From Candidatus Brocadia sp. (GTDB lineage Bacteria; Planctomycetota; Brocadiia; Brocadiales; Brocadiaceae), in assembly GCA_030837935.1 (NCBI GenBank), contig JAUQXU010000115.1, positions 1 to 13,713 on the forward strand: a DNA stretch of 13,713 nucleotides, in the 5' to 3' direction. A program made the position numbers and the translations under genes. Every line of letters starts with the position of its first letter. The first letter of the stretch is position 1. Below are positions 1-6,488 of this stretch, piece by piece. The notes under the pieces are model-generated. The model had not been told where the DNA came from and searched no databases. It saw only the letters and a program-made list of their open reading frames with translations.

Positions 1-1
1 A

Positions 2-139
2 GATTTTACTACCGTTGTTATTGAAACTGCACCAAAAGCGTCCGCAGATGAAGCAAAAGCTATGAGGGGTGAAATACCAGCAGGCACTACTCCCCAAGGA
101 AGGCCGCCCAGCAGCTCTCCCCATGGAGGATTCCACTAA
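2..139 (+). CDS. 3' end of an unidentified gene (5' end outside the window)
   Basis: This frame is open from the left edge to a TAA at 137-139 and gives about 45 residues. The end is rich in Pro, Gly and Ser (PQGRPPSSSPHGGFH), which suggests a flexible tail. I do not recognise the family. The stop lies 31 bases before the preferred start of the protease gene, so the two may be co-transcribed. A GTG-initiated reading of the protease from position 69 would overlap this tail, which is one reason to prefer the downstream protease start. Reality of the gene is inferred from its open frame and plausible codon use only. Confidence 0.4.
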   Translation, partial: DFTTVVIETAPKASADEAKAMRGEIPAGTTPQGRPPSSSPHGGFH

Positions 140-170
140 TAAAATAAATCTGATAAGATTTTCTAAGCGA

Positions 171-1556
171 ATGGTCTTGAAAAAAATATCTATTTTCCTG
201 GCTCTTGTTTGCATCCTTTTCGTATGCAATGAGGCTTCGTCCCGAGAAATCAGCTCTAACCGCAGAACCCCAATTGTTGTAGCGGTTGAAAAGGTAGGGC
301 CTGCTGTAGCCAATATCAGTACAGAAAGACTTATATCCCAGCGGCACGTAGACCCGTTTTTTGGGTCAAGAAGTGAGCTTTTTGACCAGTTTTTCAATGA
401 TTTCTTTGGCCAGACCCAAAAACAGATGGTAGAAAGGCCATTGGGTTCCGGCGTCATTATTGATGAAGACGGTTACATTGTTACCAATGAGCATGTCGTG
501 AGCCGGGCATCTAAAATTAAGGTAAGATTATCAGATGGTAAAGACTTCGAGGCGACCATGATCAGCTCTGATCCAATCAGTGATCTCGCCGTATTAAAAA
601 TAAATTCACCCACCCCGCTTCCTTTTGTTAAGATGGGAACTTCAAAGGACCTCATGATTGGTGAAACCGTCGTAGCATTGGGTAACCCTTTTGGCTTGGA
701 AAACTCTGTTACTACGGGTGTGCTGAGCGCAAAAAACCGAATCCTGACATTTAACAGCGAATATGGAGACATCAAATATGACGGCCTTATTCAAACCGAT
801 GCGCTGATAAATCCTGGAAACAGTGGTGGACCACTTATTAATATAGACGGAGAACTTATTGGCATTAATGCCGCTATCGTAAATCAGGCCCAGGGAATAG
901 GTTTTGCTATTCCTGTTGACAAGGTAAGGCAAACCCTTGTTAAACTCTTCAATTTTAGAGAGCTCAATAAGATATGGTTTGGTGTGCAGGTTGAAGAACA
1001 AGATGATGGTTCAAAGGGACTTAAGGTTTCGTCTGTTGAGCCTGGCAGTCCTGCCGACAAGGCGCAAATTAGAGTCGGGGATTATATTACAAAGATAGAT
1101 TCTAAAGAGATTCTGGACATCCTTGACTTTGAAAAATATATACTCAGGAAAAATGCAGGCGATAAACTCTATATCACTATTAATCGTGGCGGGTATGAGG
1201 TTAAAATAGATGTAAAACTAGAGAAGGCTCCGCTTCCTTCTATAGAAAAGCTGGCTCTGGAAAAGTTGGGTTTGTATGTACAAGATTTGACCCCTCAGCT
1301 TGCAAAACAATTAAAATTATGGTGGGTAAAGGCTGGGGTATTAATTACCGGGGTACAAAAAAACAGTCCTGCTGCCGAGGTCGGAATGAAAGAGGGCCAT
1401 GTGCTTGTGTATGTTGGTCAATATCGAATTAGCACTATCGAAGAACTGGGCGCCCTGCTTAAGATCATGCAAAGGGGGGACATCTGGGAGGTCGGCATCG
1501 TTTGGTCTGATAAATTTGGAGAGCATCAGGGTTACGCCCGGGTGAAGATCCGTTAA
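171..1556 (+). CDS. htrA: HtrA/Deg-family periplasmic serine endoprotease with two PDZ domains
   Basis: Do/DegQ-type protease that degrades or refolds damaged proteins in the cell envelope. With the start at 171 (461 aa) the N-terminus MVLKKISIFLALVCILFVC is a typical signal sequence; an in-frame GTG at 69 and ATG at 123 would put a charged 16-34 residue extension in front of it and overlap the upstream gene. The trypsin-like domain carries the full triad: His108 in TNEHV, Asp138 in SDLAVLK, and Ser218 in the GNSGGP motif. PDZ1 lies at roughly residues 265-355 (GLKVSSVEPGSPADKA) and PDZ2 at roughly 370-461 (GVLITGVQKNSPAAEVGM). Length and domain order are normal for the family. No strong ribosome binding site is seen before 171. 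The family assignment is firm; DegP versus DegQ cannot be told apart from sequence alone. The stretch 1557-1969 downstream holds only hairpins and promoter-like sites. Confidence 0.93.
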   Translation: MVLKKISIFLALVCILFVCNEASSREISSNRRTPIVVAVEKVGPAVANISTERLISQRHVDPFFGSRSELFDQFFNDFFGQTQKQMVERPLGSGVIIDEDGYIVTNEHVVSRASKIKVRLSDGKDFEATMISSDPISDLAVLKINSPTPLPFVKMGTSKDLMIGETVVALGNPFGLENSVTTGVLSAKNRILTFNSEYGDIKYDGLIQTDALINPGNSGGPLINIDGELIGINAAIVNQAQGIGFAIPVDKVRQTLVKLFNFRELNKIWFGVQVEEQDDGSKGLKVSSVEPGSPADKAQIRVGDYITKIDSKEILDILDFEKYILRKNAGDKLYITINRGGYEVKIDVKLEKAPLPSIEKLALEKLGLYVQDLTPQLAKQLKLWWVKAGVLITGVQKNSPAAEVGMKEGHVLVYVGQYRISTIEELGALLKIMQRGDIWEVGIVWSDKFGEHQGYARVKIR

Positions 1557-1634
1557 TCTTGATCGCCACGATTTGTTGAGAAGTCACAATCCACACCGAA
1601 AAGTCAATTCAGGGTATAATTCCTAGAGAAACTG

Positions 1635-1673
1635 CAACCAAATCCCTCTAAAAAAGGGGGGTGATAGTGGTTG
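1635..1673 (+). terminator. two-tier hairpin after the HtrA gene, possible terminator
   Basis: Outer arms CAACCA (1635-1640) and TGGTTG (1668-1673) enclose an inner stem CCCTC/GGGGG (one G-U pair) with an A-rich loop. It sits 79 bases after the protease stop and is followed by A-rich rather than T-rich sequence, so factor-independent termination is uncertain. It could instead be a structured RNA element or a dispersed repeat. Confidence 0.35.
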
Positions 1674-1686
1674 TAAAAAACTCACC

Positions 1687-1704
1687 GAAAAAACAAATTT
1701 TTTC
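1687..1704 (+). terminator. A/T hairpin, terminator-like
   Basis: GAAAAAA, a 4-base loop CAAA, then TTTTTTC form a perfect 7-bp stem with A-run and T-run arms. It follows the GC-rich hairpin just upstream. The weak A-T stem makes independent termination doubtful, but the T run could serve as the tail of the preceding hairpin. Confidence 0.3.
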
Positions 1705-1861
1705 CAAAGTAATCCTATAAAATTCACTGATTGGGAATCTAAATAAATGGATTTTCAGTCTAAATATTTTGACAAACCTGTTTTGGTTAGCCAAACTATT
1801 TTTGTTGTATTACTTTTGTAACTATAAATTTTGATTGTAACTAGGACATATTTGTTTACTA

Positions 1862-1889
1862 TTGTTAAGGGATGTTGTTTTGGTATGAT
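1862..1889 (+). promoter_or_regulatory. candidate promoter for the rubrerythrin cluster
   Basis: TTGTTA at 1862-1867 and TATGAT at 1884-1889 with a 16-base spacer would start transcription about 70 bases before the first half-rubrerythrin gene. The match to sigma-70-type consensus is moderate. Another TTGACA at 1769-1774 has no convincing -10 partner. Confidence 0.3.
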
Positions 1890-1923
1890 AATTGTTGTTT
1901 CGTTACGTTAGCGTCGGGTTTAC

Positions 1924-1945
1924 ATAAAGAAAATGATGTCTTTAT
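1924..1945 (+). promoter_or_regulatory. 5' leader hairpin just before the ribosome binding site
   Basis: ATAAAGA (1924-1930) and TCTTTAT (1939-1945) pair perfectly across an 8-base loop. The structure ends five bases before the purine-rich ribosome binding region GAGGAGAAGGAG (1950-1961), so it could affect mRNA stability or translation of the downstream gene. The role is inferred from position alone. Confidence 0.3.
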
Positions 1946-1969
1946 CGTTGAGGAGAAGGAGAATACATT

Positions 1970-2152
1970 ATGAATAAAGATGTGGAAAATCTAAAATTAG
2001 CGATACAGAAGAAGGCGCTTGGTATTGAACGATACAGTGATCAGATTAAGGTCTTTAGCGATCCAAAAATAAATGCCTTACTTGAAGGTATTTTGCATAA
2101 TGAGATACGACATAAGGCAGAACTTGAAGACCATGTAGACAGATTATCCTAA
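1970..2152 (+). CDS. half-size rubrerythrin-like two-helix protein
   Basis: A 60-aa protein with the two-helix pattern of one half of a rubrerythrin/ferritin-like bundle. Helix B keeps the ExxH metal motif (Glu44, His47 in NEIRHKAEL). Helix A aligns with AIQKKALGIERY, where the usual metal-binding Glu, seven residues before the conserved Tyr, is Lys15. Such a protein would need to pair with another half-bundle to make a four-helix site. The start has a strong ribosome binding site (AGGAGAAGGAG). Two consecutive TAA codons end it, and a second half-size gene follows 23 bases later, so this is a separate gene and not a frameshift product. A role in peroxide or oxygen defence is inferred from the family. 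Confidence 0.75.
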   Translation: MNKDVENLKLAIQKKALGIERYSDQIKVFSDPKINALLEGILHNEIRHKAELEDHVDRLS

Positions 2153-2175
2153 TAACGAAGGGGGAAATAAATTAT

Positions 2176-2532
2176 ATGAGAGAGGGATATAAGTCTGTAT
2201 TAGAATTCCTGGAGGCAGATTTAGAGATTGAAGGAGATCAAGAGCATCTGTATAACCAATTGGCTGCAGGTACCAAAGATGCAAAAGTAAGGGAGAGTTT
2301 TCAGCATTTGGCAAGGGCTGCGAAGGGGCACAAGGCAGCTATTGAAAGGATTATCCGGGATATTGAATCGGATGATCACGATGTGGGTTTTTATTGCCTC
2401 ATGTGCGGTTGGGATATCAATTTCGGCAAGATGCCCTCGGTAGGAAACGAAGAACGTTGTCCGTTGTGCTGTCAAAAATTTGCTCTTGTAGATGTGGATA
2501 ACGATTATGCGATAAAATCCCTTCCACAATAA
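2176..2532 (+). CDS. half-size rubrerythrin-like protein with C-terminal zinc/rubredoxin-type ribbon
   Basis: A 118-aa protein in two parts. Residues 4-65 form a helix pair resembling half a rubrerythrin bundle: Glu19 stands seven residues before Tyr26, as in helix A of the family, while the helix-B motif reads AAKGH, so His52 is kept but the ExxH Glu is Ala49. Residues 72-102 carry CLMCG (Cys74, Cys77) and CPLCC (Cys95, Cys98, Cys99), a four-cysteine ribbon like the rubredoxin or desulforedoxin domain that holds one Fe or Zn. GGGGGAAA precedes the start. The gene lies directly after the other half-size gene, whose ligand losses are the reverse of this one, suggesting they may form a mixed complex. 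The rubrerythrin relationship is clear; function is inferred. Confidence 0.78.
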   Translation: MREGYKSVLEFLEADLEIEGDQEHLYNQLAAGTKDAKVRESFQHLARAAKGHKAAIERIIRDIESDDHDVGFYCLMCGWDINFGKMPSVGNEERCPLCCQKFALVDVDNDYAIKSLPQ

Positions 2533-2620
2533 TGTGTGTTGGCTGTGAGGTATTTTGAATGTATAGGATAGACTTTTAGATTATGGTGAGGCTGAAAAGA
2601 ACGGATCATAGGAATACAAA

Positions 2621-3163
2621 ATGGACGATGCCGTAAAAGATATAAAATCAATTGCACTTCAGATGGAGATGGATGGCATAAAGTTTTACAACGATTTGGC
2701 AAACAAAACCCTTCATCCCATGGGGAAGGCGATGTTCAAGTCATTTGTGGAGGATGAAAAATTACATGTAAAACGGCTCAGGGTGCTATTGTCTGCTCCT
2801 AAGGAAAAAAGTCAAAAAAAGGAAAAAGGTACAGTGAATCCGCGGGAAAGGTTAATCACTATTTTCCGGGAGATGGGCGAAGAATTGAAAAAGAAGGTTG
2901 ATGCCAATACTAATGATATAGAGGCTGTCAGGCTTGCCATGGAACTTGAAAAAAAAGGGATTGAGTTTTATGAACGGGCCACCCGGGAAGCAAGTGATCC
3001 GAGAGATAGTGAAACGTATCGTTTTCTTGCCGGAGAGGAAAGGGCGCATTTCGGCATATTGGAGAATACGCTTGATTTTTTGGAAAAAACGGAACTATGG
3101 GAGGCGGAGAGTGAGGGGCGTATTTATGATTTGTGGATGACTATGGTAAATAAGCAGGCGTAA
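2621..3163 (+). CDS. erythrin-type ferritin-like di-iron protein
   Basis: A 180-aa four-helix protein made of two similar halves joined by a lysine-rich linker near residues 60-75. Each half has a helix-A Glu and an ExxH motif: Glu16 with Glu46/His49 (EKLH) in the first half, and the Glu of ELEKKGIEFY with ERAH in the second. All di-iron ligands expected of rubrerythrin/erythrin are therefore present. There is no rubredoxin domain, so electrons would come from a separate carrier. An AGGA stands before the ATG. It is the third ferritin-like gene in a row and follows the previous one by 88 bases. Likely job: peroxide reduction or iron handling in the cytoplasm, inferred from family and context. 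Confidence 0.85.
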   Translation: MDDAVKDIKSIALQMEMDGIKFYNDLANKTLHPMGKAMFKSFVEDEKLHVKRLRVLLSAPKEKSQKKEKGTVNPRERLITIFREMGEELKKKVDANTNDIEAVRLAMELEKKGIEFYERATREASDPRDSETYRFLAGEERAHFGILENTLDFLEKTELWEAESEGRIYDLWMTMVNKQA

Positions 3164-3197
3164 AAAGCCCAAATAGTTGAAAATGGCTTTGTGATAG

Positions 3198-3387
3198 TAT
3201 GGGGGTAATTCATGTTTGGTATGTAATGGGAGCGTTTATAATGTCACGAGTGGTGACCAATGGTCAGACGGGGAACATTATAGTATGCATACCGCAGGTA
3301 GTGATTTAACCGATGTCGTAGCGGGAGCGCCTCACGGGGAAGAGGTGTTTTGAGAAATTTACGGTTGTGGGGGTGTTAAAAGCGTAA
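3198..3387 (+). pseudogene. frameshifted cytochrome b5-like heme-binding protein remnant
   Basis: The frame beginning 3198 reads CNGSVYNVTSGDQWSDGEHY followed by SMHTAGSDLTDVVAGAPHGEEVF and then TGA at 3351. This is the pattern of small bacterial cytochrome b5-like heme/steroid-binding proteins (VYDVT, W.DG.H, H.AG.DLT, APHGEEV). If one T of the TTTT run at 3348-3351 is skipped, the frame continues as EKFTVVGVLKA and stops at 3385-3387, exactly the usual family ending. The 5' part upstream of the CNGSVY segment is not recognisable: the frame closes with TAG at 3195 and no start with a ribosome binding site is evident. So the gene is both frameshifted and probably 5'-truncated, unless a sequencing error is responsible. 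It lies 34 bases after the erythrin gene and is probably a former member of that cluster. Confidence 0.7.
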
Positions 3388-3489
3388 GACGTGCTTCCAT
3401 AAGGTTTTTAAGGTCTCAAGTCTGATTCGTTAAGGTTTTATAGTTAAATAGGCATGGTTTGTTGTATTATGAGCAAGAAAAAGGCCAAT

Positions 3490-4884
3490 ATGTTTCGTAT
3501 AGAAAAAGATTATTTAGGCGAGATGAGAGTTCCCGCAGCGGCTTATTATGGGGTTCAAACTGCCAGGGCCATTGAGAACTTTTCCATTAGTGGACAAACA
3601 TCTCAGCCTGTGTTTACTATGGCCATGGTTTCCATAAAAAAGGCGGCTGCGATGGCTAATGTGGAGCTTGGCTGTCTCGATGGAAAGATTGGCAATATGA
3701 TTATTCTGGCGTGCGACCGCATATTGAACGGCGAATTTCATGACCAATTCCTGGTGGATGTCTACCAGGCTGGGGCTGGCACATCTCACCATATGAACGT
3801 CAATGAAATCATTGCCAATGTTGCAATTGAAATGCTTGGTGGAGCGAAAGGGGACTATTCACGAGTACACCCGAATGATCATGTTAATTATGGACAGTCT
3901 ACAAATGACGTCTATCCTGCCGCCATGCGTATCGCCGCATTACAACTGTCTAAAAAACTCGTTAAGAATTTATATGCCTTGGCAGAGACGTTTAAACAGA
4001 AAGCAGAATCCTCAGATTCTATTGTAAAATCAGGCCGTACGCACCTTCAAGATGCTGTACCTATTCGTGTAGGTCAGGAATTTTTGGGCTATACGGATTC
4101 TTTGCTTAAGGCAACCAGGGGGATTGAAAAGGCGAGTGAATCGTTAAAAGAATTAGGAATCGGTGGAAGTGCCGTAGGCACAGGAATCAATACCCATCCG
4201 GAATATGCTGGCAGGGTCGTTGCGAAACTGAGAAATATTGTAAACTTGGATATCAGGGAATCAAAGAATCGATTCGAGTCCATGCAAAGTAACGCACCTT
4301 TTGTTGAACTCTCCGGCGCTATTCGCACCTTGGCTGTGGAGGTCATCCGTATTGCCAATGATATACGATTGATGAATTCCGGGCCGAATACAGGATTGGC
4401 AGAGATTGACCTTCCTGCAGTGCAACCAGGGTCTTCGATCATGCCTGGGAAAGTTAATCCTGTTATCCCCGAAATGATGAATATGGTATGTTTTTCTGTT
4501 GTTGGCAATGATCTGTCAATTGCATTGGCAGCGCAGGCTGGGCAGTTTGAGCTTAATGTCATGATGCCTTTGATCCAATATAAACTGCTCGATGCTATCT
4601 TTGTTCTTACCAATGCCGCGAAAATATTTGACGAGAAATGTATTAGTGGCCTGACTGTAAATACGGAAAGATGTCAGGATTACGCTATGCGGAGCCTCGG
4701 GATTGTCACTGTTTTAAATCCAATTATAGGATATTCAAAGGCATCGGAGGTCGTCAAAGAATCGGTGAGGACAGGTAAGTCAGTAAGGGACATTCTCTTG
4801 GAACAAAACTTCCTCTCGCAGGAGCAATTAAATCAGGTATTGTCACCCATGTCTATGACGGAACCAGGAATTAGAGCATTGTAG
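3490..4884 (+). CDS. aspA: aspartate ammonia-lyase / class II fumarase family lyase
   Basis: Aspartase/fumarase superfamily enzyme of about 464 aa. Aspartase converts L-aspartate to fumarate and ammonia; class II fumarase hydrates fumarate to malate. Signature GSSIMPGKVNPV gives catalytic Ser315 with Lys321 and Asn323; GRTHLQDA gives His185; QSTND is also present. The N-terminus (MFRIEKDYLGEM, AAYYGVQTARAIENFSISG) and ELSGAIRTLAVEVIRIANDIRLMNSGP fit aspartase somewhat better than FumC, but GTGINTHPEYA is fumarase-like, so substrate is not certain. The loop normally reading GTSxNMN is GTSHHMN here. I chose ATG 3490 because AAAAAGG precedes it at good spacing and the family starts there; in-frame ATGs at 3454 and 3469 lack ribosome binding sites. 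Released ammonium would be relevant in an ammonium-oxidising organism, but that is inference. Confidence 0.85.
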   Translation: MFRIEKDYLGEMRVPAAAYYGVQTARAIENFSISGQTSQPVFTMAMVSIKKAAAMANVELGCLDGKIGNMIILACDRILNGEFHDQFLVDVYQAGAGTSHHMNVNEIIANVAIEMLGGAKGDYSRVHPNDHVNYGQSTNDVYPAAMRIAALQLSKKLVKNLYALAETFKQKAESSDSIVKSGRTHLQDAVPIRVGQEFLGYTDSLLKATRGIEKASESLKELGIGGSAVGTGINTHPEYAGRVVAKLRNIVNLDIRESKNRFESMQSNAPFVELSGAIRTLAVEVIRIANDIRLMNSGPNTGLAEIDLPAVQPGSSIMPGKVNPVIPEMMNMVCFSVVGNDLSIALAAQAGQFELNVMMPLIQYKLLDAIFVLTNAAKIFDEKCISGLTVNTERCQDYAMRSLGIVTVLNPIIGYSKASEVVKESVRTGKSVRDILLEQNFLSQEQLNQVLSPMSMTEPGIRAL

Positions 4885-5020
4885 GATAAAGTTTATAATT
4901 GTTTGTAAATTATTTATCTTAAATTATCAAAATGCTTAGAAAGGAGGAGCTGTTTTTAAAAAATGATTTGCGATTTGTTTTTATTTTTTTTATCTTTATT
5001 GTATGTGGAGGAGAAAAGGT

Positions 5021-5545
5021 ATGAAGATGGAACTTCTTTCAAGTATAATTTTAGCAGGTACAACGGGTGTTGTTGGGGCAGCTGGCACGGTCTATACCAC
5101 TACAGTTCTTGCAGCTGAGGAAAGGGCTGTCGCAGCTCACGACCACGAAAAGGTTAAATTACCTACAAAGAGACTAATGGTAGAAATGGAAAAGCGTACG
5201 TATAATATTCTTGAAGGAATATTAATAGGTAATTACAAACAAGTCAGCAATGAAGCAAATGCGATTTTGTCGGAAGCGAACAAGATAAATGAAAATTTCT
5301 TTCCGCGGAACCCGGAAATAGATGCATGGTATAGACGGTCACAAGATTTAGACCCAAAGAATATCGAGGCAATTACAAAATTAAAAGAAGAATTCAATGG
5401 CTATGTGAAGAGAATAGATGCAGCGGTAAAGGAAATTCAAAAAGCTGCTGAGGCAAACGACCAGGAAGGAACATTGAACGCCTTTACAGGATTAATTAAA
5501 AATTCATGTTTCGAATGCCACAGACGACTCCGCGACACAAAATAA
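5021..5545 (+). CDS. exported monoheme cytochrome c, c'-like, paralog 1
   Basis: A 174-aa precursor. The N-terminus MKMELLSSIILAGTTGVVGA is a hydrophobic export signal, probably cut after the Ala-Ala of LAAEE. The mature part is mostly helical, and a single c-type heme site CFECH (Cys163-His167) lies eight residues from the C-terminus, as in class II (cytochrome c'-type) four-helix cytochromes. ATG 5021 is preferred because GGAGGAGAAAAGGT stands directly before it; an in-frame ATG at 5003 lies upstream of this ribosome binding site. The next gene is a clear paralog (shared ITKLKEEF, NFFP/TFFP, CFECH..IRD or CFECH..LRD). A hairpin terminator follows at 5606. Electron transfer or gas binding are both possible for this class; which applies cannot be seen. 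The 136 bases upstream are AT-rich, with no strong promoter. Confidence 0.82.
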   Translation: MKMELLSSIILAGTTGVVGAAGTVYTTTVLAAEERAVAAHDHEKVKLPTKRLMVEMEKRTYNILEGILIGNYKQVSNEANAILSEANKINENFFPRNPEIDAWYRRSQDLDPKNIEAITKLKEEFNGYVKRIDAAVKEIQKAAEANDQEGTLNAFTGLIKNSCFECHRRLRDTK

Positions 5546-5575
5546 ATGGTTGTTAAGAACCCGACAATTTATGAA

Positions 5576-5592
5576 TACGATTTCAAATCGTA
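5576..5592. repeat. 17-base perfect palindrome between cytochrome stop and terminator
   Basis: TACGATTT-C-AAATCGTA reads as a perfect inverted repeat around one central base. As RNA it could form a 6-bp stem with a 5-base loop; as DNA it has the form of an operator. It lies 31 bases after the cytochrome stop and just before the strong terminator hairpin. Confidence 0.45.
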
Positions 5593-5605
5593 GAGATTAA
5601 ATAAA

Positions 5606-5644
5606 AAAGAAAGTGCAGATTATCAAATAATCTGCACTTTCTTT
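5606..5644. terminator. 18-bp perfect hairpin terminator after cytochrome paralog 1
   Basis: Arms at 5606-5623 and 5627-5644 are perfect reverse complements with a 3-base loop CAA; the core is GAAAGTGCAGATTAT. The left side is flanked by an A run and the right side by T-rich sequence, so it can act in both directions. The core matches the terminator after the second cytochrome at 6345-6376. Confidence 0.85.
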
Positions 5645-5733
5645 ATGTTTTTGAATTGGACATTTTATCTTCATACTAATTGATGTGACTATTGTTTTTT
5701 TTATGTGAAGAAAGCTAATACGCGTAAGAGTTT

Positions 5734-5763
5734 TTGCCGTTCGTGAATTGTTTTTTTTATACT
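5734..5763 (+). promoter_or_regulatory. candidate promoter for cytochrome paralog 2
   Basis: TTGCCG (5734-5739) and TATACT (5758-5763) with an 18-base spacer would start a transcript near 5770, just ahead of the AAGAGGTG ribosome binding site. The T-rich spacer is unremarkable. Because a strong terminator separates the two cytochrome genes, a dedicated promoter is expected here. Confidence 0.35.
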
Positions 5764-5789
5764 GGTTTTTTAAAGAAAAGAGGTGTAGC

Positions 5790-6317
5790 GTGAAAAGACC
5801 TATGTTTTTAATTGCTGGTTTGTTTAGTATAAGTTTTGCGGGATTAACAAACAACTTTTTTCCGTGTACAGCTAGTGCAGCCGAAGAAGGGGTTGTGCCA
5901 CACGAAGGTGTTACAGAGCCGACCAAGGTGGTGATGGAGGATATTGCGAAGCGGATGGACAACATATTGAATGGGATATTGACAGGTAGTTTTAAATATG
6001 TAGCACAAGAGGCCGGTGCCATTGTAGATCAAAGTTATATGGTAAGCAAAACATTCTTTCCTGTTGATCCAAAGGAAAACAAGTGGTTTAAGCGAGCCAA
6101 AATAGATCCGAATGATTCCCAAAAAATTACAAAGCTAAAAGAAGAATTTGATACCTATCTCAAAGGAATAGCTTCGTCGGCCCTGGAAATTAAAAAAGCC
6201 GCTGGTTCAAACGATCAGAAGACAACCTTCAAGGCCTTCACGGACATGGTTGAAAAAACATGTTTTGAATGTCACGAAGGAATTCGTGATAAAATGATAC
6301 CAATTGAAAATCGATAA
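5790..6317 (+). CDS. exported monoheme cytochrome c, c'-like, paralog 2
   Basis: A 175-aa precursor starting at GTG 5790, chosen because AAAAGAGGTG stands 4 bases upstream; an in-frame ATG at 5748 would precede the ribosome binding site and add a non-signal leader. The signal peptide spans about 32 residues and should be cleaved at TASA/AEE. The mature helical protein has one heme site, CFECH (Cys158-His162), near the C-terminus. It parallels the preceding cytochrome along its whole length (TYLKG or GYVKR after ITKLKEEF, W.K/RRA or W.RRS, terminal CFECH), so the pair arose by tandem duplication. A hairpin with arms 6300-6309 and 6319-6328 spans its stop codon, and a terminator follows. Function as a periplasmic or anammoxosomal electron carrier is inferred. 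Confidence 0.82.
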   Translation: MKRPMFLIAGLFSISFAGLTNNFFPCTASAAEEGVVPHEGVTEPTKVVMEDIAKRMDNILNGILTGSFKYVAQEAGAIVDQSYMVSKTFFPVDPKENKWFKRAKIDPNDSQKITKLKEEFDTYLKGIASSALEIKKAAGSNDQKTTFKAFTDMVEKTCFECHEGIRDKMIPIENR

Positions 6318-6328
6318 ATTTCAATTGG
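6300..6328 (+). repeat. inverted repeat spanning the cytochrome stop codon
   Basis: CCAATTGAAA (6300-6309) and TTTCAATTGG (6319-6328) are perfect 10-base complements around a 9-base loop that includes the start of the TAA stop codon at 6315-6317. In mRNA it would form a stem over the end of the coding region, just 5' of the terminator. Confidence 0.55.
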
Positions 6329-6344
6329 CTAAACTGGGTTAAAA

Positions 6345-6376
6345 GAAAGTGCAGAGGATGAAATTTCTGCACTTTC
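6345..6376 (+). terminator. hairpin terminator after cytochrome paralog 2
   Basis: GAAAGTGCAGA (6345-6355) pairs with TCTGCACTTTC (6366-6376) around a 10-base loop, followed by CTTCATTTT. The 11-base stem core is identical to that of the terminator after the first cytochrome paralog, showing that gene and terminator were duplicated together. Confidence 0.8.
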
Positions 6377-6390
6377 CTTCATTTTAAAGG

Positions 6391-6420
6391 TTGATTACAC
6401 CGCACAAAGTAGTGTACAAT
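6391..6420 (+). promoter_or_regulatory. candidate promoter for the rubredoxin-led cluster
   Basis: TTGATT (6391-6396), an 18-base spacer and TACAAT (6415-6420) give a reasonable sigma-70-type promoter about 68 bases upstream of the rubredoxin start and directly after the cytochrome terminator. Confidence 0.45.
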
Positions 6421-6488
6421 GTTTTAAGTTTTTACGAAAAGATATAAAAATAGAGAAACAGCACGTTAAATAAAAAGAAGGAGAAGCT

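Noticed and set aside
1769..1797. TTGACA as a promoter in the 1557-1969 gap
   Set aside because: No -10-like hexamer lies 16-18 bases downstream (CAAACT at best), so it was not called.
1970..2532. A single rubrerythrin gene split by a frameshift or stop
   Set aside because: Two consecutive TAA codons, a 23-base gap and a separate ribosome binding site before the second ATG show two independent genes.
3237..3282. Inverted repeat TATAATGT...ACATTATA with an inner TGACC/GGTCA stem as a structured RNA
   Set aside because: The arms lie inside the recognisable coding sequence of the cytochrome b5-like remnant, so the complementarity is more simply a by-product of codons.
3226..3309. 27-codon ATG frame in the gap after the erythrin gene
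   Set aside because: It is an out-of-frame shadow of the cytochrome b5-like remnant, whose own frame gives a recognisable protein.
4963..5116. ATG-initiated frame after a GGAGGAG in the leader of cytochrome paralog 1
   Set aside because: The purine motif is 13 bases from the ATG, the product is a low-complexity hydrophobic start followed by the shifted reading of the cytochrome gene. A leader peptide is possible but unsupported.
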